From NCBI RefSeq assembly GCF_004349085.1, contig NZ_SMFM01000003.1, positions 186,001 through 250,000 on the forward strand: a stretch of 64,000 bases of DNA, written 5' to 3'. This document shows, in pieces, positions 34,577 through 43,046 of this stretch. The notes under the pieces were generated by a model. That model saw only the letters and a list, made by a program, of their open reading frames with translations, made no database searches and was not told the DNA's origin. The stretch is from Flavobacterium caseinilyticum. Lineage in GTDB: Bacteria > Bacteroidota > Bacteroidia > Flavobacteriales > Flavobacteriaceae. The position numbers and the translations under genes are program-made. Within the stretch, counting starts at the first letter, position 1. Each line of letters starts with the position of its first letter.

Positions 34577-36622
34577 ATGAAATCAAAACCAAACCAGTTT
34601 AAAATTCTGCTTTTAGTACTAGGCACCGTTCTACTTTCGGTTGCTTTTACCACTTTAGAAAAAATAGACAAAGTCCTTTCCGGTATTAATACAGGAAACA
34701 TGGATACATCCGTTAAACCTGGAGATAATTTTAATGCGTATGTCAATGGCAATTGGATGCGAAACACTAAAATACCTGCTGACAAAGCCTCTTATGGTAT
34801 TGGATATATGGTTCACGAAAAATCACAAGAAGACGTGAAAGCAATTATCGAGGCTTCTGCCAAAGGCAATTTTGCAGCGGGTTCCGATGAACAAAAAATT
34901 GGGGACTTCTACGAATCTTTTATGGATATTAGAAGTCGCGATCAAAAAGGAATTAAACCTTTACTTCCGGAATACAAAAAAATTGATGCTATAACCAACT
35001 ATACTGATCTGGCCGCTTATTTTGGAAATGCGAACAGAGAAGGGAGCAATATTCCTTTTTCTGTTGGAGTTATCGAAGATTTAAAAGATCCTACGCAATA
35101 TATGCTTCTTACTTGGCAAGGTGGTTTAGGTTTACCCGACAGAGAATATTACTCGCTTGAAGATACCAAATCTCAGGAAATAAGAAAAAAATATGTAAAT
35201 CATATTGAAAAGATGCTTCAGCTGGGAGGAGTGGATAGTTCGAATGAACTTGCTCCAAAAATCATGGCGTTAGAAAGTGCTTTGGCTGCCCAACACATGA
35301 AAAAAGAGCAAACCCGTGATATAGTGAAACTTTACAACAAGTATGAAATTAAGGATTTGAACCAACTTATGCCCGATTTTAATTGGACTGCAATGCTGAA
35401 AAATGCTGGAGTTCTAAACCAAAAAAACATCGTAATTACGCAAGTTGAATACCTCAAATCACTAAACACAATCATAAAAACAACACCTTTAAGCACTTGG
35501 AAAGCCTATTTGAAATGGAGCGCCGTTCATGGAGCTGCGAAATCATTAAACACTGCCCTTGACAATGAAAACTTTGACTTTTATGGCAAAACCCTTAATG
35601 GAATCCAGGAACAACAGCCTTTATGGCGCCGAGGTGTCGATAAAGTAAACAGCAACTTGGGCGAAATTGTTGGAAAGGTGTATGTGAAAAAACATTTCTC
35701 TCCGGAAGCTAAAGAGCAGGTAAGCCTGTTAGTTAAGAACCTTCTTAAAGCCTATGGTCAAAGTATTGAAAATCTGGACTGGATGAGTCCTGAGACTAAA
35801 AAACAAGCTTTGGACAAACTTTCTAAATTCACCCCAAAAATTGGTTATCCGGATAAATGGAGAGATTACTCCCGTTTAAAAGTCGAGAAAGGTGACCTCT
35901 ACGGAAACCAGCAAAAAGCCACCGCTTTTGAATACAACCGACAAATAAGCAAACTCGGAAAACCTGTTGACAGATCCGAGTGGGGAATGACTCCGCAAAC
36001 CGTAAACGCATATTACAATCCACCGCTTAATGAAATCGTATTCCCTGCTGCTATTTTGCAGCCACCGTATTTTGATTTAAAAGTGGAAGATGCCGCGAAT
36101 TATGGTGGAATTGGCGCAATAATAGGTCATGAAATAGGTCATGGTTTTGATGATCAAGGAAGCACTTTTGACGGTGACGGTGTTATGCGAAATTGGTGGA
36201 CACCTGAAGATTTAGCCGCTTTCAAACAAAAAACGAGTGCATTAGTCGCACAGTATAGCGGATTCAAAGTATTTCCTGATCTCAATGTAAATGGAGAATT
36301 TACGCAAGGAGAAAATATCGGGGATTTAGGAGGACTTTCTATTGCTTTAAAAGCCTATAAAATGAGTCTTAACGGTAAAAAATCTCTTGTCTTAGATGGA
36401 TTTACCGGAGAACAACGTGTATTCTTGGGATGGGGACAATCTTGGTTGAATAAATCGCGTGAGGAAGCTTTAAGAAATCAAGTCGCAACCGATCCACATT
36501 CACCCGCTAAATTTAGGGTCAACGGCGTTGTGCGTAACATTCCTGAATTCTATACCGCTTTCGACATAAAACCTACTGACTCTTTATATCTGGCTCCAGA
36601 AAAACGAGTGAAAATCTGGTAG
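34577..36622 (+). CDS. M13-family (neprilysin/PepO-type) zinc metalloendopeptidase
   Basis: The 681-residue product has a signal anchor at the N-terminus (MKSKPNQFKILLLVLGTVLLS), the M13 N-terminal helical domain (DTSVKPGDNFNAYVNGNW), and the catalytic zinc site GHEIGHGFDDQG (His518, Glu519, His522), with the third ligand Glu in GENIGDLGG downstream. NAYYNPPLNEIVFPAAILQPP is the conserved substrate-binding strand. It is expected to cleave peptides in the periplasm. It is transcribed alone, with a promoter just upstream and a terminator after it. Confidence 0.95.
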   Translation: MKSKPNQFKILLLVLGTVLLSVAFTTLEKIDKVLSGINTGNMDTSVKPGDNFNAYVNGNWMRNTKIPADKASYGIGYMVHEKSQEDVKAIIEASAKGNFAAGSDEQKIGDFYESFMDIRSRDQKGIKPLLPEYKKIDAITNYTDLAAYFGNANREGSNIPFSVGVIEDLKDPTQYMLLTWQGGLGLPDREYYSLEDTKSQEIRKKYVNHIEKMLQLGGVDSSNELAPKIMALESALAAQHMKKEQTRDIVKLYNKYEIKDLNQLMPDFNWTAMLKNAGVLNQKNIVITQVEYLKSLNTIIKTTPLSTWKAYLKWSAVHGAAKSLNTALDNENFDFYGKTLNGIQEQQPLWRRGVDKVNSNLGEIVGKVYVKKHFSPEAKEQVSLLVKNLLKAYGQSIENLDWMSPETKKQALDKLSKFTPKIGYPDKWRDYSRLKVEKGDLYGNQQKATAFEYNRQISKLGKPVDRSEWGMTPQTVNAYYNPPLNEIVFPAAILQPPYFDLKVEDAANYGGIGAIIGHEIGHGFDDQGSTFDGDGVMRNWWTPEDLAAFKQKTSALVAQYSGFKVFPDLNVNGEFTQGENIGDLGGLSIALKAYKMSLNGKKSLVLDGFTGEQRVFLGWGQSWLNKSREEALRNQVATDPHSPAKFRVNGVVRNIPEFYTAFDIKPTDSLYLAPEKRVKIW

Positions 36623-36641
36623 TATTTCTGTTTAAATCATA

Positions 36642-36670
36642 AAACCTCTTCTTTCCGGAAGATGTTTTTT
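36642..36670 (+). terminator. Terminator after the M13 peptidase gene
   Basis: AAACCTCTTC and GAAGATGTTT pair with one mismatch around a 6-base loop and run into TTT, 20 bp after the stop. Confidence 0.7.
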
Positions 36671-36745
36671 ATGCAAATAAACCCCAAGAATGACTTTGAG
36701 ATTTAAGAAAATTCCAATACTTATCGATCATCAGATTAGATACAA

Positions 36746-37255
36746 TTATTGTCTGGACTGCAATGTTTTAATCATCGCATCTTCGATAGGAGTTTTTATT
36801 TTTATCACTTCATTTGAGTTGTCATTTGGAATCGTCATTGACAGCACATAATGCTGTATTTTCCACTCGTTCGCTACTTTCACCAACACTCCTGAACCTC
36901 GACAAATTTTCATTTGGGTATTTAACAATTCGTCAAACCAAGCGGTTTTTCCAGTTTCATCAAAATAAATATGACGTTCCAAAGCGGTAAAATTCCAAGC
37001 TTTTCCTTTATCGAAATGTGGTTTTGCATACACTTGAAAATCGGCTTTATTCCAATTTTCGGTCGCGTCCGTGCCGATAAAAACAGCATCATCAGCCATT
37101 AAACTGAAATAGTCGTTAAAATTAGCTGTTGCCGCGGCTTTATGCCAGGCGTCAAGTGTGGCATTGATGCCTGCTTTTGAAATTGTTTGTTGTTCCATCC
37201 TGGTTTTGCATCCGGATAAAGTTATAACGATAAGAACAGTCAGTATTTTTTTCAT
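36746..37255 (-). CDS. SnoaL/NTF2-like lipoprotein
   Basis: The 169-residue product begins with a lipoprotein signal ending LSGC (Cys16). The mature part is a SnoaL-like/DUF4440-type cone: AGINATLDAWHKAAATANFNDYFSLMADDAVFIGTDATENW followed by strands and W-rich segments. NTF2-like proteins of this type are diverse and many have no known activity. It lies 12 bp after the AsmA-like gene, so the two are probably co-transcribed. Confidence 0.85.
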   Translation of the reverse strand: MKKILTVLIVITLSGCKTRMEQQTISKAGINATLDAWHKAAATANFNDYFSLMADDAVFIGTDATENWNKADFQVYAKPHFDKGKAWNFTALERHIYFDETGKTAWFDELLNTQMKICRGSGVLVKVANEWKIQHYVLSMTIPNDNSNEVIKIKTPIEDAMIKTLQSRQ

Positions 37256-37267
37256 GTTATTTACTTT

Positions 37268-39724
37268 TTATTTATGGTTTTTGTTCCATCTGATTTTTAT
37301 TTTTCCATCTTCATCAACTGCCAGCAAATGCAAAACTACTCCCCTATTGCGCCTCTCGGCTCTTTCGATTTTATCGGTGATAAACTCATCCTTTTTTGGG
37401 TTCCTCAGCGGAATAGTCATCTCTAAATTTGTACCTCTGTTGAAAGAATACACACCTTTTACATCTAAGTTTAAAACACTGGAACTCACTTTCAAATCAT
37501 TGACATGCACTAAATCTCCATTAATTTTAAAGTTTCCTGACAAATTCCTAAACACAATATTATTGACATCTCTAAAAGGGAAAGCGAATTTTCCTATATT
37601 TTTAATCGGTTCAAAATCTATCAGAGCGCCTTGGCTCACGTCGAATTTAGCAGCTCCTAAAAGTGAATTTGTTTTCAATTGGCCGCCTGCGAGCAAGGTT
37701 CCTTTTAGCGAAGCCGATGCAGAAAGAAATCCTTTTATATTTTTAGGTTTAAAAGATTGAATTCCAAAATTATTTAACGAAGTCAGGAATCGCGCTATAT
37801 CCACCCGATTGATTTTTGCATTGGATTGCAAAAGGAAGTTATTGCCATTTGGAGACAATTTTCCGTCAAAAGAAATAGTCCCTCCGGAACTTTGTACCCA
37901 ACCATTTTTCACAATCAATTTATTGTCGAGCAGTAAAATCGTGGCTTTGGCATTAGTCGCTTCTAGTTTACTATAGACCATTTTATCCGCTTTCAGATTC
38001 AACACCATTTGGCTTTTGTCAATAACGGAATACAATTCCTCTGAAAAATCATTTTTTTTCTGCTGCTTCTTTGGAGCTTTTTGACGTGAACTGGCAAAAA
38101 CGCCCACAAACTGTTTCACATCCAGAAAGGGAGCATAAATTTCCCAATTAACAATCATTTTTTCTGGATTTTCGTAATATAAAGTCAGGAAATTGTCGAT
38201 TTTTCCCTCCATAAAAACCGTGTTCCGACGGTCTTTAAAATTAATTTTTTTTATCAACAGCGCTTCTTCGGTGAAGTCAAGCTGAATGTCTGTTTTTACA
38301 AAAGTCAAATTCCGTGGACCGTAATTTATCGTCGCATTTTTTACGTCGACATTTCCAATAAACAACGGTTTTTGTATTTTTAAATCCACAATATCAAATT
38401 TAAATTCCAGATTCACTTTGGCCTGACCGTCAGAAAAATTCATAAATTCCTTATTGACGATTTCATTGAGTCGCGCCACATTAAAATCTGATTTAAAACT
38501 TCCTGCCGCGGTTGTTTTTTCAAAATTGGAAATAATTCCAATTGGTATTGTAAAAGGAACCGTTTTATATTTCCCGGAAAGGTTGCTTACCGTAATCGTG
38601 GAATTCACATCATTGCAACCAGCATCTTTTTTATATTGGTTGGTAAAACTGGCATCAAAACTGCAATCCGAAATGATTCCGTCCGGTATCTTGAGCTCAT
38701 TGTCTTTTATTTTAGTAGTCACCACAATTTCTGGATCGCCGGTGGCATTCATATCACCAATGATAGTACAATCCACATTTATTGGTTTTTTCAAGTCAAA
38801 CTGATTGATTCGGCTGCTGATATTAGCACTCAACAATTCCGAAGCATCTTTCCATAAAATAGTGGTACTAATCGCAATATCAAAAGGAGAATAATTTTTA
38901 TCTAAACTAAAATTCGCCTTAATATCGAATAACTCTTTGCCTATTTCGAGGTTTTTTGTAGTGACACTAATTTGATTTTTTTGGTTCGAAAAGTCAACTT
39001 CCAAAACGCCTTCCACAATTTTATTCTTTATAAAACTTCCCCTGCGGGTATTAAAAGCCATATTTTTAGCCAGCGTTTTCAAATGAAGCTTAGTGTGCCA
39101 ATCCTCATCATCGAAAACTATTTTGCTTTTTAAAGCAATAATATTAAAATCAAATAGCTTATTTCCCAGCTGATTTTCGGAGATGAAATGAACTTGGTCT
39201 AACACAATTTCATTGATAGAAGAAGTGGTCGAACTTTTTGATTTAACGCCTTTTGGTTTGGCTCTAAAGATGTTGGTATTAACAATGCCGTCCTTTCCCT
39301 TAAACAAATGCAAAGTGGCGTTCTGAATTTCGATTTTGCCTATGTTTATCTCATTTGAAAGCAAGTCCCAAAGATCGATACGAATCTCAATTTGTTCCGC
39401 TTTCAGAAGCGTGCGCTTGTGAACGGTCCATAAACTGTCTTTTAACTCTACTTGGCTTAACGCCAAAGTCATGTTGGGGAAACCCTTTAAAAATTTATAT
39501 TTGATGTCGCCAATATCAATTGCACCGGTAATATTCTCGTTGATTTTTGCATTGATTCGGGTTATAATTTCCGCTTTATTATTGTGAAAATAAAGTGCTA
39601 AAACAGCCGATGATATCATACTAAGGGCTACAAATCCCAAAAAGAAAAAACCAATTCTTTTGAGTATTTTACTGAAACTTGCTGTTTTGAAATATGTTTT
39701 TGCGCGCTGCCAAAATTGATTCAT
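37268..39724 (-). CDS. AsmA-like envelope protein
   Basis: The 818-residue product has an N-terminal TM helix (about residues 23-45) and a long periplasmic region of repeating beta-strands, typical of AsmA/TamB-like bridge proteins. IDIGDIKYKFLKGFPNMTLALSQVELKDS near the start is the AsmA N-terminal pattern, and GGQLKTNSLLGAAKFDVSQGALIDFEPIKN is the AsmA C-terminal-like domain near residue 700. Family members are thought to move phospholipids between the membranes. It starts the unit with the SnoaL-like lipoprotein gene. Confidence 0.9.
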   Translation of the reverse strand: MNQFWQRAKTYFKTASFSKILKRIGFFFLGFVALSMISSAVLALYFHNNKAEIITRINAKINENITGAIDIGDIKYKFLKGFPNMTLALSQVELKDSLWTVHKRTLLKAEQIEIRIDLWDLLSNEINIGKIEIQNATLHLFKGKDGIVNTNIFRAKPKGVKSKSSTTSSINEIVLDQVHFISENQLGNKLFDFNIIALKSKIVFDDEDWHTKLHLKTLAKNMAFNTRRGSFIKNKIVEGVLEVDFSNQKNQISVTTKNLEIGKELFDIKANFSLDKNYSPFDIAISTTILWKDASELLSANISSRINQFDLKKPINVDCTIIGDMNATGDPEIVVTTKIKDNELKIPDGIISDCSFDASFTNQYKKDAGCNDVNSTITVSNLSGKYKTVPFTIPIGIISNFEKTTAAGSFKSDFNVARLNEIVNKEFMNFSDGQAKVNLEFKFDIVDLKIQKPLFIGNVDVKNATINYGPRNLTFVKTDIQLDFTEEALLIKKINFKDRRNTVFMEGKIDNFLTLYYENPEKMIVNWEIYAPFLDVKQFVGVFASSRQKAPKKQQKKNDFSEELYSVIDKSQMVLNLKADKMVYSKLEATNAKATILLLDNKLIVKNGWVQSSGGTISFDGKLSPNGNNFLLQSNAKINRVDIARFLTSLNNFGIQSFKPKNIKGFLSASASLKGTLLAGGQLKTNSLLGAAKFDVSQGALIDFEPIKNIGKFAFPFRDVNNIVFRNLSGNFKINGDLVHVNDLKVSSSVLNLDVKGVYSFNRGTNLEMTIPLRNPKKDEFITDKIERAERRNRGVVLHLLAVDEDGKIKIRWNKNHK

Positions 39725-40231
39725 GCGTACCCTTTTACTTTTTGAAATAAAGGTAGTATAAAAACTGGCTTTTCTGTTGCTTTCAAACTACAAATTGGAA
39801 CTCGCTTTTACTGCTGGGTGATTTCGTAGAGTGGCATTTATGATCAAAAATCTGGAAAAACAGTAGCCTTATCTGCGACTTACAACACGCTCTAGAAAAT
39901 AGTGATTGTAGCCTGCCCTAATCCACTGCTCTTCTAAAGGAAAAGATAAAAACAAAATAACATTTGCTTAATTCCAGACTATTTTTTTCATAATTTTTGG
40001 ATTTTTGAAAATTTTTTAAACGCAAAAAAATCAAATAACAAGATAAAACAAAATCACAACTTGCTTGTTGATAGTGATTTACTGTTTTTTATAAAAAAAA
40101 TACACCTTGATATTAAGCAGCTTTTATCAAACGGTACAAGCGTAGCCAATTGAAAACTGTTAATATGGCACTAGTTTTGCATTATTTTTGTAATATCTTC
40201 AATGAATTCTTTTCGATTAAAATGTTAACCT
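39725..40231. other. Intergenic region between divergent AsmA-like and L,D-transpeptidase genes
   Basis: About 500 bp, AT-rich, with no supported open frame. It contains the promoter-like TATTTTTG at 40183-40190. A segment at about 39910-39950 with GCCTGCCCTAATCC and GGAAAAGATA recalls parts of repeat family A and may be a decayed copy. Confidence 0.45.
40183..40190 (+). promoter_or_regulatory. Predicted promoter of the second L,D-transpeptidase (-7 TATTTTTG)
   Basis: TATTTTTG matches TAnnTTTG, 41 bp upstream of the start codon. T-rich context lowers its weight. Confidence 0.4.
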
Positions 40232-41815
40232 ATGAAAAAATTAGTTTCACCTGTACTAATTATTGTTTTTACAATACTATTGACTGCTGTTTCTTGTAAA
40301 AAGAAAAATAATGTCCCAGAAAATCCTGGCAGTTCTGTTAATTTAGATAATGCCTCTTTCGACAGTACGCAGGTTACTACTTTTTTTGAAAAGCATCCTA
40401 AGTTAAAAATGTATCAAGCTGATGTTGAAAAACTATATCGCAAACACCAATTTCATTACATCTGGTTTGATAAAGACGGCCTGAATGAATTTGCAGGAGT
40501 GTTATATACTAAAATCAACAATTTCGCACAGGAAGGCGTTCAAACTGTTATTCCTTACAGAGAAAAAATTGATGCTATTTACGACGATACAGATGATATT
40601 CAAAAAGCAAATCTAGATATCGAGCTGCTAAGCTCCGCGCTATATTTTTTTTATGCCGACAAAGTGTATGATGGAATCAGCACCCAAAAATCGCGGGATC
40701 TGGGATGGTTTTTGCCAAGAAAAAAACAATCTTATGTCAATTATTTAGATTCATTGCTGATCGATCCTTCATTAATTCACAAGGAAGAGAAAGGTGTCTT
40801 GAAGCAATATTATCTACTCAAAGATGCATTGCAGGAATACCGTGTCATTCAGCAAAAAGGCGGCTGGAAAACTATTGCACTGGATCCAAAAGTTAAATCC
40901 TACAAACCTGGAGATAGTTCGACAGCTATTGCGCAAATCAGAACCCGATTAATGGTGACCGGCGATGTTTCCCGCGATTCAAAAAGTGCGATTTATGACG
41001 CTGAACTGGAAACAGGAATTTTAAAATTCAAAAAACGAAGCGGCAACACCCTTAACAAAACAATCCTGCCGGAACACATCAGATATATGAATGTTTCCGT
41101 AGCTGAACGTATTAAAACCATTATGGTCAATATGGAACGCTCGCGTTGGATTTCTAATGACATTTCTAAATCTAAAGAATTAATTATCGTTAATATTCCT
41201 GCTTATGAATTGACGTTTTTCAGAAATGGAGAACCTGAATTAATTTCTAAAGTTGTGGTGGGGAAAGTTTTACACAAGACGGTGATCTTTAGCGCCCCGA
41301 TGAAACATATCGTATTCAGACCGTATTGGAATGTTCCCAAAAGTATTTTAGATAATGAAATACTGCCAGCCATTGAAAAGAACCCTAATTACCTGGAAGA
41401 ACATGACATGGAATGGAAAGACGATTACGTAAGACAAAGACCCGGACCAGAAAATTCATTAGGATTGGTCAAGTTTTTATTTCCAAATTCGAATGCTATT
41501 TATTTACATGACACACCCTCCAAAAGTTTATTTGGCAAAGAAGACCGTGCTTTCAGTCACGGCTGTATACGTGTGGCCAGACCAAAAGACTTGGCGAATG
41601 CGATCATGAAAAACGATAAAAAATGGAATCCTGAAAGAATAGAAACTACGATGAACGGTGACGAGGAATATTGGTACACGTTAAAGAATAAAATTCCCGT
41701 TTATATTGGTTATTTTACTGCTTGGGTAAGTGATGATGGTGTTGTGCATTTTTATGAAGATGTATACAAAAGAGATGGAGCCCTAGCTTCCTTACTATTT
41801 CAAAATCAAGCATAG
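40232..41815 (+). CDS. L,D-transpeptidase lipoprotein, YcbB type (second of two)
   Basis: The 527-residue product is a paralogue of 32765-34369 along its full length, with the same scaffold, peptidoglycan-binding-like and YkuD domains; motif FSHGCIRV puts the catalytic Cys near residue 445. Unlike the first copy, it has a clear lipoprotein signal ending AVSC (Cys22), so it is tethered to a membrane. Shared segments such as KTIMVNMERSRWIS are almost identical. The two enzymes are likely to differ in location or timing. A terminator follows. Confidence 0.93.
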   Translation: MKKLVSPVLIIVFTILLTAVSCKKKNNVPENPGSSVNLDNASFDSTQVTTFFEKHPKLKMYQADVEKLYRKHQFHYIWFDKDGLNEFAGVLYTKINNFAQEGVQTVIPYREKIDAIYDDTDDIQKANLDIELLSSALYFFYADKVYDGISTQKSRDLGWFLPRKKQSYVNYLDSLLIDPSLIHKEEKGVLKQYYLLKDALQEYRVIQQKGGWKTIALDPKVKSYKPGDSSTAIAQIRTRLMVTGDVSRDSKSAIYDAELETGILKFKKRSGNTLNKTILPEHIRYMNVSVAERIKTIMVNMERSRWISNDISKSKELIIVNIPAYELTFFRNGEPELISKVVVGKVLHKTVIFSAPMKHIVFRPYWNVPKSILDNEILPAIEKNPNYLEEHDMEWKDDYVRQRPGPENSLGLVKFLFPNSNAIYLHDTPSKSLFGKEDRAFSHGCIRVARPKDLANAIMKNDKKWNPERIETTMNGDEEYWYTLKNKIPVYIGYFTAWVSDDGVVHFYEDVYKRDGALASLLFQNQA

Positions 41816-41843
41816 ACCGATTCAAAAGAATCAGAAGCAAAAA

Positions 41844-41883
41844 AAAATGACACTGTCTTTATTCGACAATGTCATTTTTTTTT
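41844..41883. terminator. Bidirectional terminator
   Basis: AAAATGACACTGTC and GACAATGTCATTTT form a 14-bp stem with one mismatch and A/T runs on both sides, between the convergent transpeptidase and hibernation-factor genes. Confidence 0.8.
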
Positions 41884-41906
41884 GGTATTTCCCAAAAGAC
41901 AACGAT

Positions 41907-42221
41907 TTAATAGGTTTTCTTTTTTTCGAAAGTTGTTTCTAATACTTTTTTGATTTTATCCAAGGCACCGTGAAAGGCTTTTTCGGTAGTATCGGCATGA
42001 TTTGTAACGGCCACAGGCTGCATATTATTTGGTCTTGCTTCGATCAGGCATCGTTTGTCGTTGACTCCGAACTTATCACTGTTTTCGTCTGCAAGATGCA
42101 CTTCTAAACGTGTTATTTTATCTTCAAAACGTGCTAAAGTTGTTGCTATTTCATCCGCTATATACGCTTTCAAACGTGCGTTTCCTTCTACATTGTTGTC
42201 TGTGTTGATTTGTACTGTCAT
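41907..42221 (-). CDS. Ribosome hibernation factor, HPF/RaiA family
   Basis: The 104-residue product fits the short HPF/YfiA (RaiA) family: beta-alpha-beta-beta-beta-alpha with ITRLEVHLADENS, CLIEARPNNMQPVAVTNHADTTEKAFHGALDKIKKVLE. Such proteins bind the 30S A/P sites and inactivate ribosomes in slow growth. No long C-terminal dimerisation domain is present. It marks the left edge of a repeat-rich accessory stretch. Confidence 0.9.
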   Translation of the reverse strand: MTVQINTDNNVEGNARLKAYIADEIATTLARFEDKITRLEVHLADENSDKFGVNDKRCLIEARPNNMQPVAVTNHADTTEKAFHGALDKIKKVLETTFEKKKTY

Positions 42222-42454
42222 ATTTTTATTTATTTAATGTTCACTTTCAAATTTACCGATTGCAGTACAAAAAAACGACTGAATTAATAAAACATTGGGA
42301 AATAAAAGAAAGAAATTTTGGTATTTAGGAAGGGAATGGATTCTGGTTTCAAGTTCAGGATTGTCTTTCCTGATTTTGTCTCGAAATAATTTCGGATTGG
42401 ATTTTACTAACACAATCCTCCAGATTTTTTATAGTACTAGAGCAGTTCTTTTTT

Positions 42455-42482
42455 TGTCATTCCGACGAAGGAGGAATCTCAT
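42455..42482. repeat. Left arm of 28-bp inverted repeat around a GIY-YIG gene
   Basis: The 28-base element starting TGTCATTCCGACG has its inverted partner at 42927-42954, identical at 26 of 28 positions. The stop codon and last residues (about EIPPSSE) of the GIY-YIG gene are read from this arm. Confidence 0.8.
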
Positions 42483-42804
42483 TATCCTTTATAAAATAGG
42501 GGTTCAAAAATTCAAAATTGTGATTGAAGGAACGTATTAAATCTAACTTCTTATCTCTTCGCCAACCCTTGATTTCTTTTTCTCTGGCAATGGCGAGTTG
42601 AACCCAAGTAAACTTTTCATAATAAACTAGAAACTCAACATTATATTTTGATGCGAAAGTCTTGTTCCCATTAATAAAATTTTGCTCATGTTGTTGTAAT
42701 CTCACTTTAAGATTATTAGTAATTCCAGTATAAAAAGTTGTCCGATACCTATTAGTAATAATGTAAACATAATAGGTATGACAGCCTTCTGTAAATTCAA
42801 TCAT
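42457..42804 (-). CDS. GIY-YIG nuclease-superfamily protein, ending in repeat DNA
   Basis: The 115-residue product has a GIY-YIG domain: YYVYIITNRYRTTFYTGITNNLKVRLQQHEQ gives the Y-(V)Y and YTG halves plus the conserved Arg, and AIAREKEIKGWRRDKK holds the later conserved Glu. The last seven or eight residues and the TGA come from the left inverted-repeat arm (42455-42482). The other arm lies 123 bp upstream of the start. It is more similar in type than in sequence to the protein at 901-1185. The pattern suggests a small mobile unit. Confidence 0.87.
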   Translation of the reverse strand: MIEFTEGCHTYYVYIITNRYRTTFYTGITNNLKVRLQQHEQNFINGNKTFASKYNVEFLVYYEKFTWVQLAIAREKEIKGWRRDKKLDLIRSFNHNFEFLNPYFIKDNEIPPSSE

Positions 42805-42926
42805 GACTCCTGTTGTTTAAGTTATTCCTCAGGTTTCATAGACTAAGACAAGGTTATAAACCGCTGGAATTAATCCATGAAATTCATTCTTTTTATACAT
42901 TTTAAGATCAAAAGAGTTCTCATATT

Positions 42927-42954
42927 ATGTGATTCCTCCTGCGTCGGAATGACA
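42927..42954. repeat. Right arm of 28-bp inverted repeat around a GIY-YIG gene
   Basis: Inverted partner of 42455-42482 (26 of 28 positions). Another repeat-like tract with TTATCTCGACGAAACAGAGATTA follows at about 42970-43045, immediately before the helicase stop codon. Confidence 0.75.
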
Positions 42955-43046
42955 AATCGCACCTATTACGTCTCTTTTATCCAGTAAGTTTGTTATCTCG
43001 ACGAAACAGAGATTAGACAAGTAACTACGCAAGATAAGTAGATTAA

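Noticed and set aside
42295..42540. 81-codon plus-strand frame beside the second GIY-YIG gene
   Set aside because: It crosses the repeat arm and the end of the GIY-YIG gene; translation looks random.
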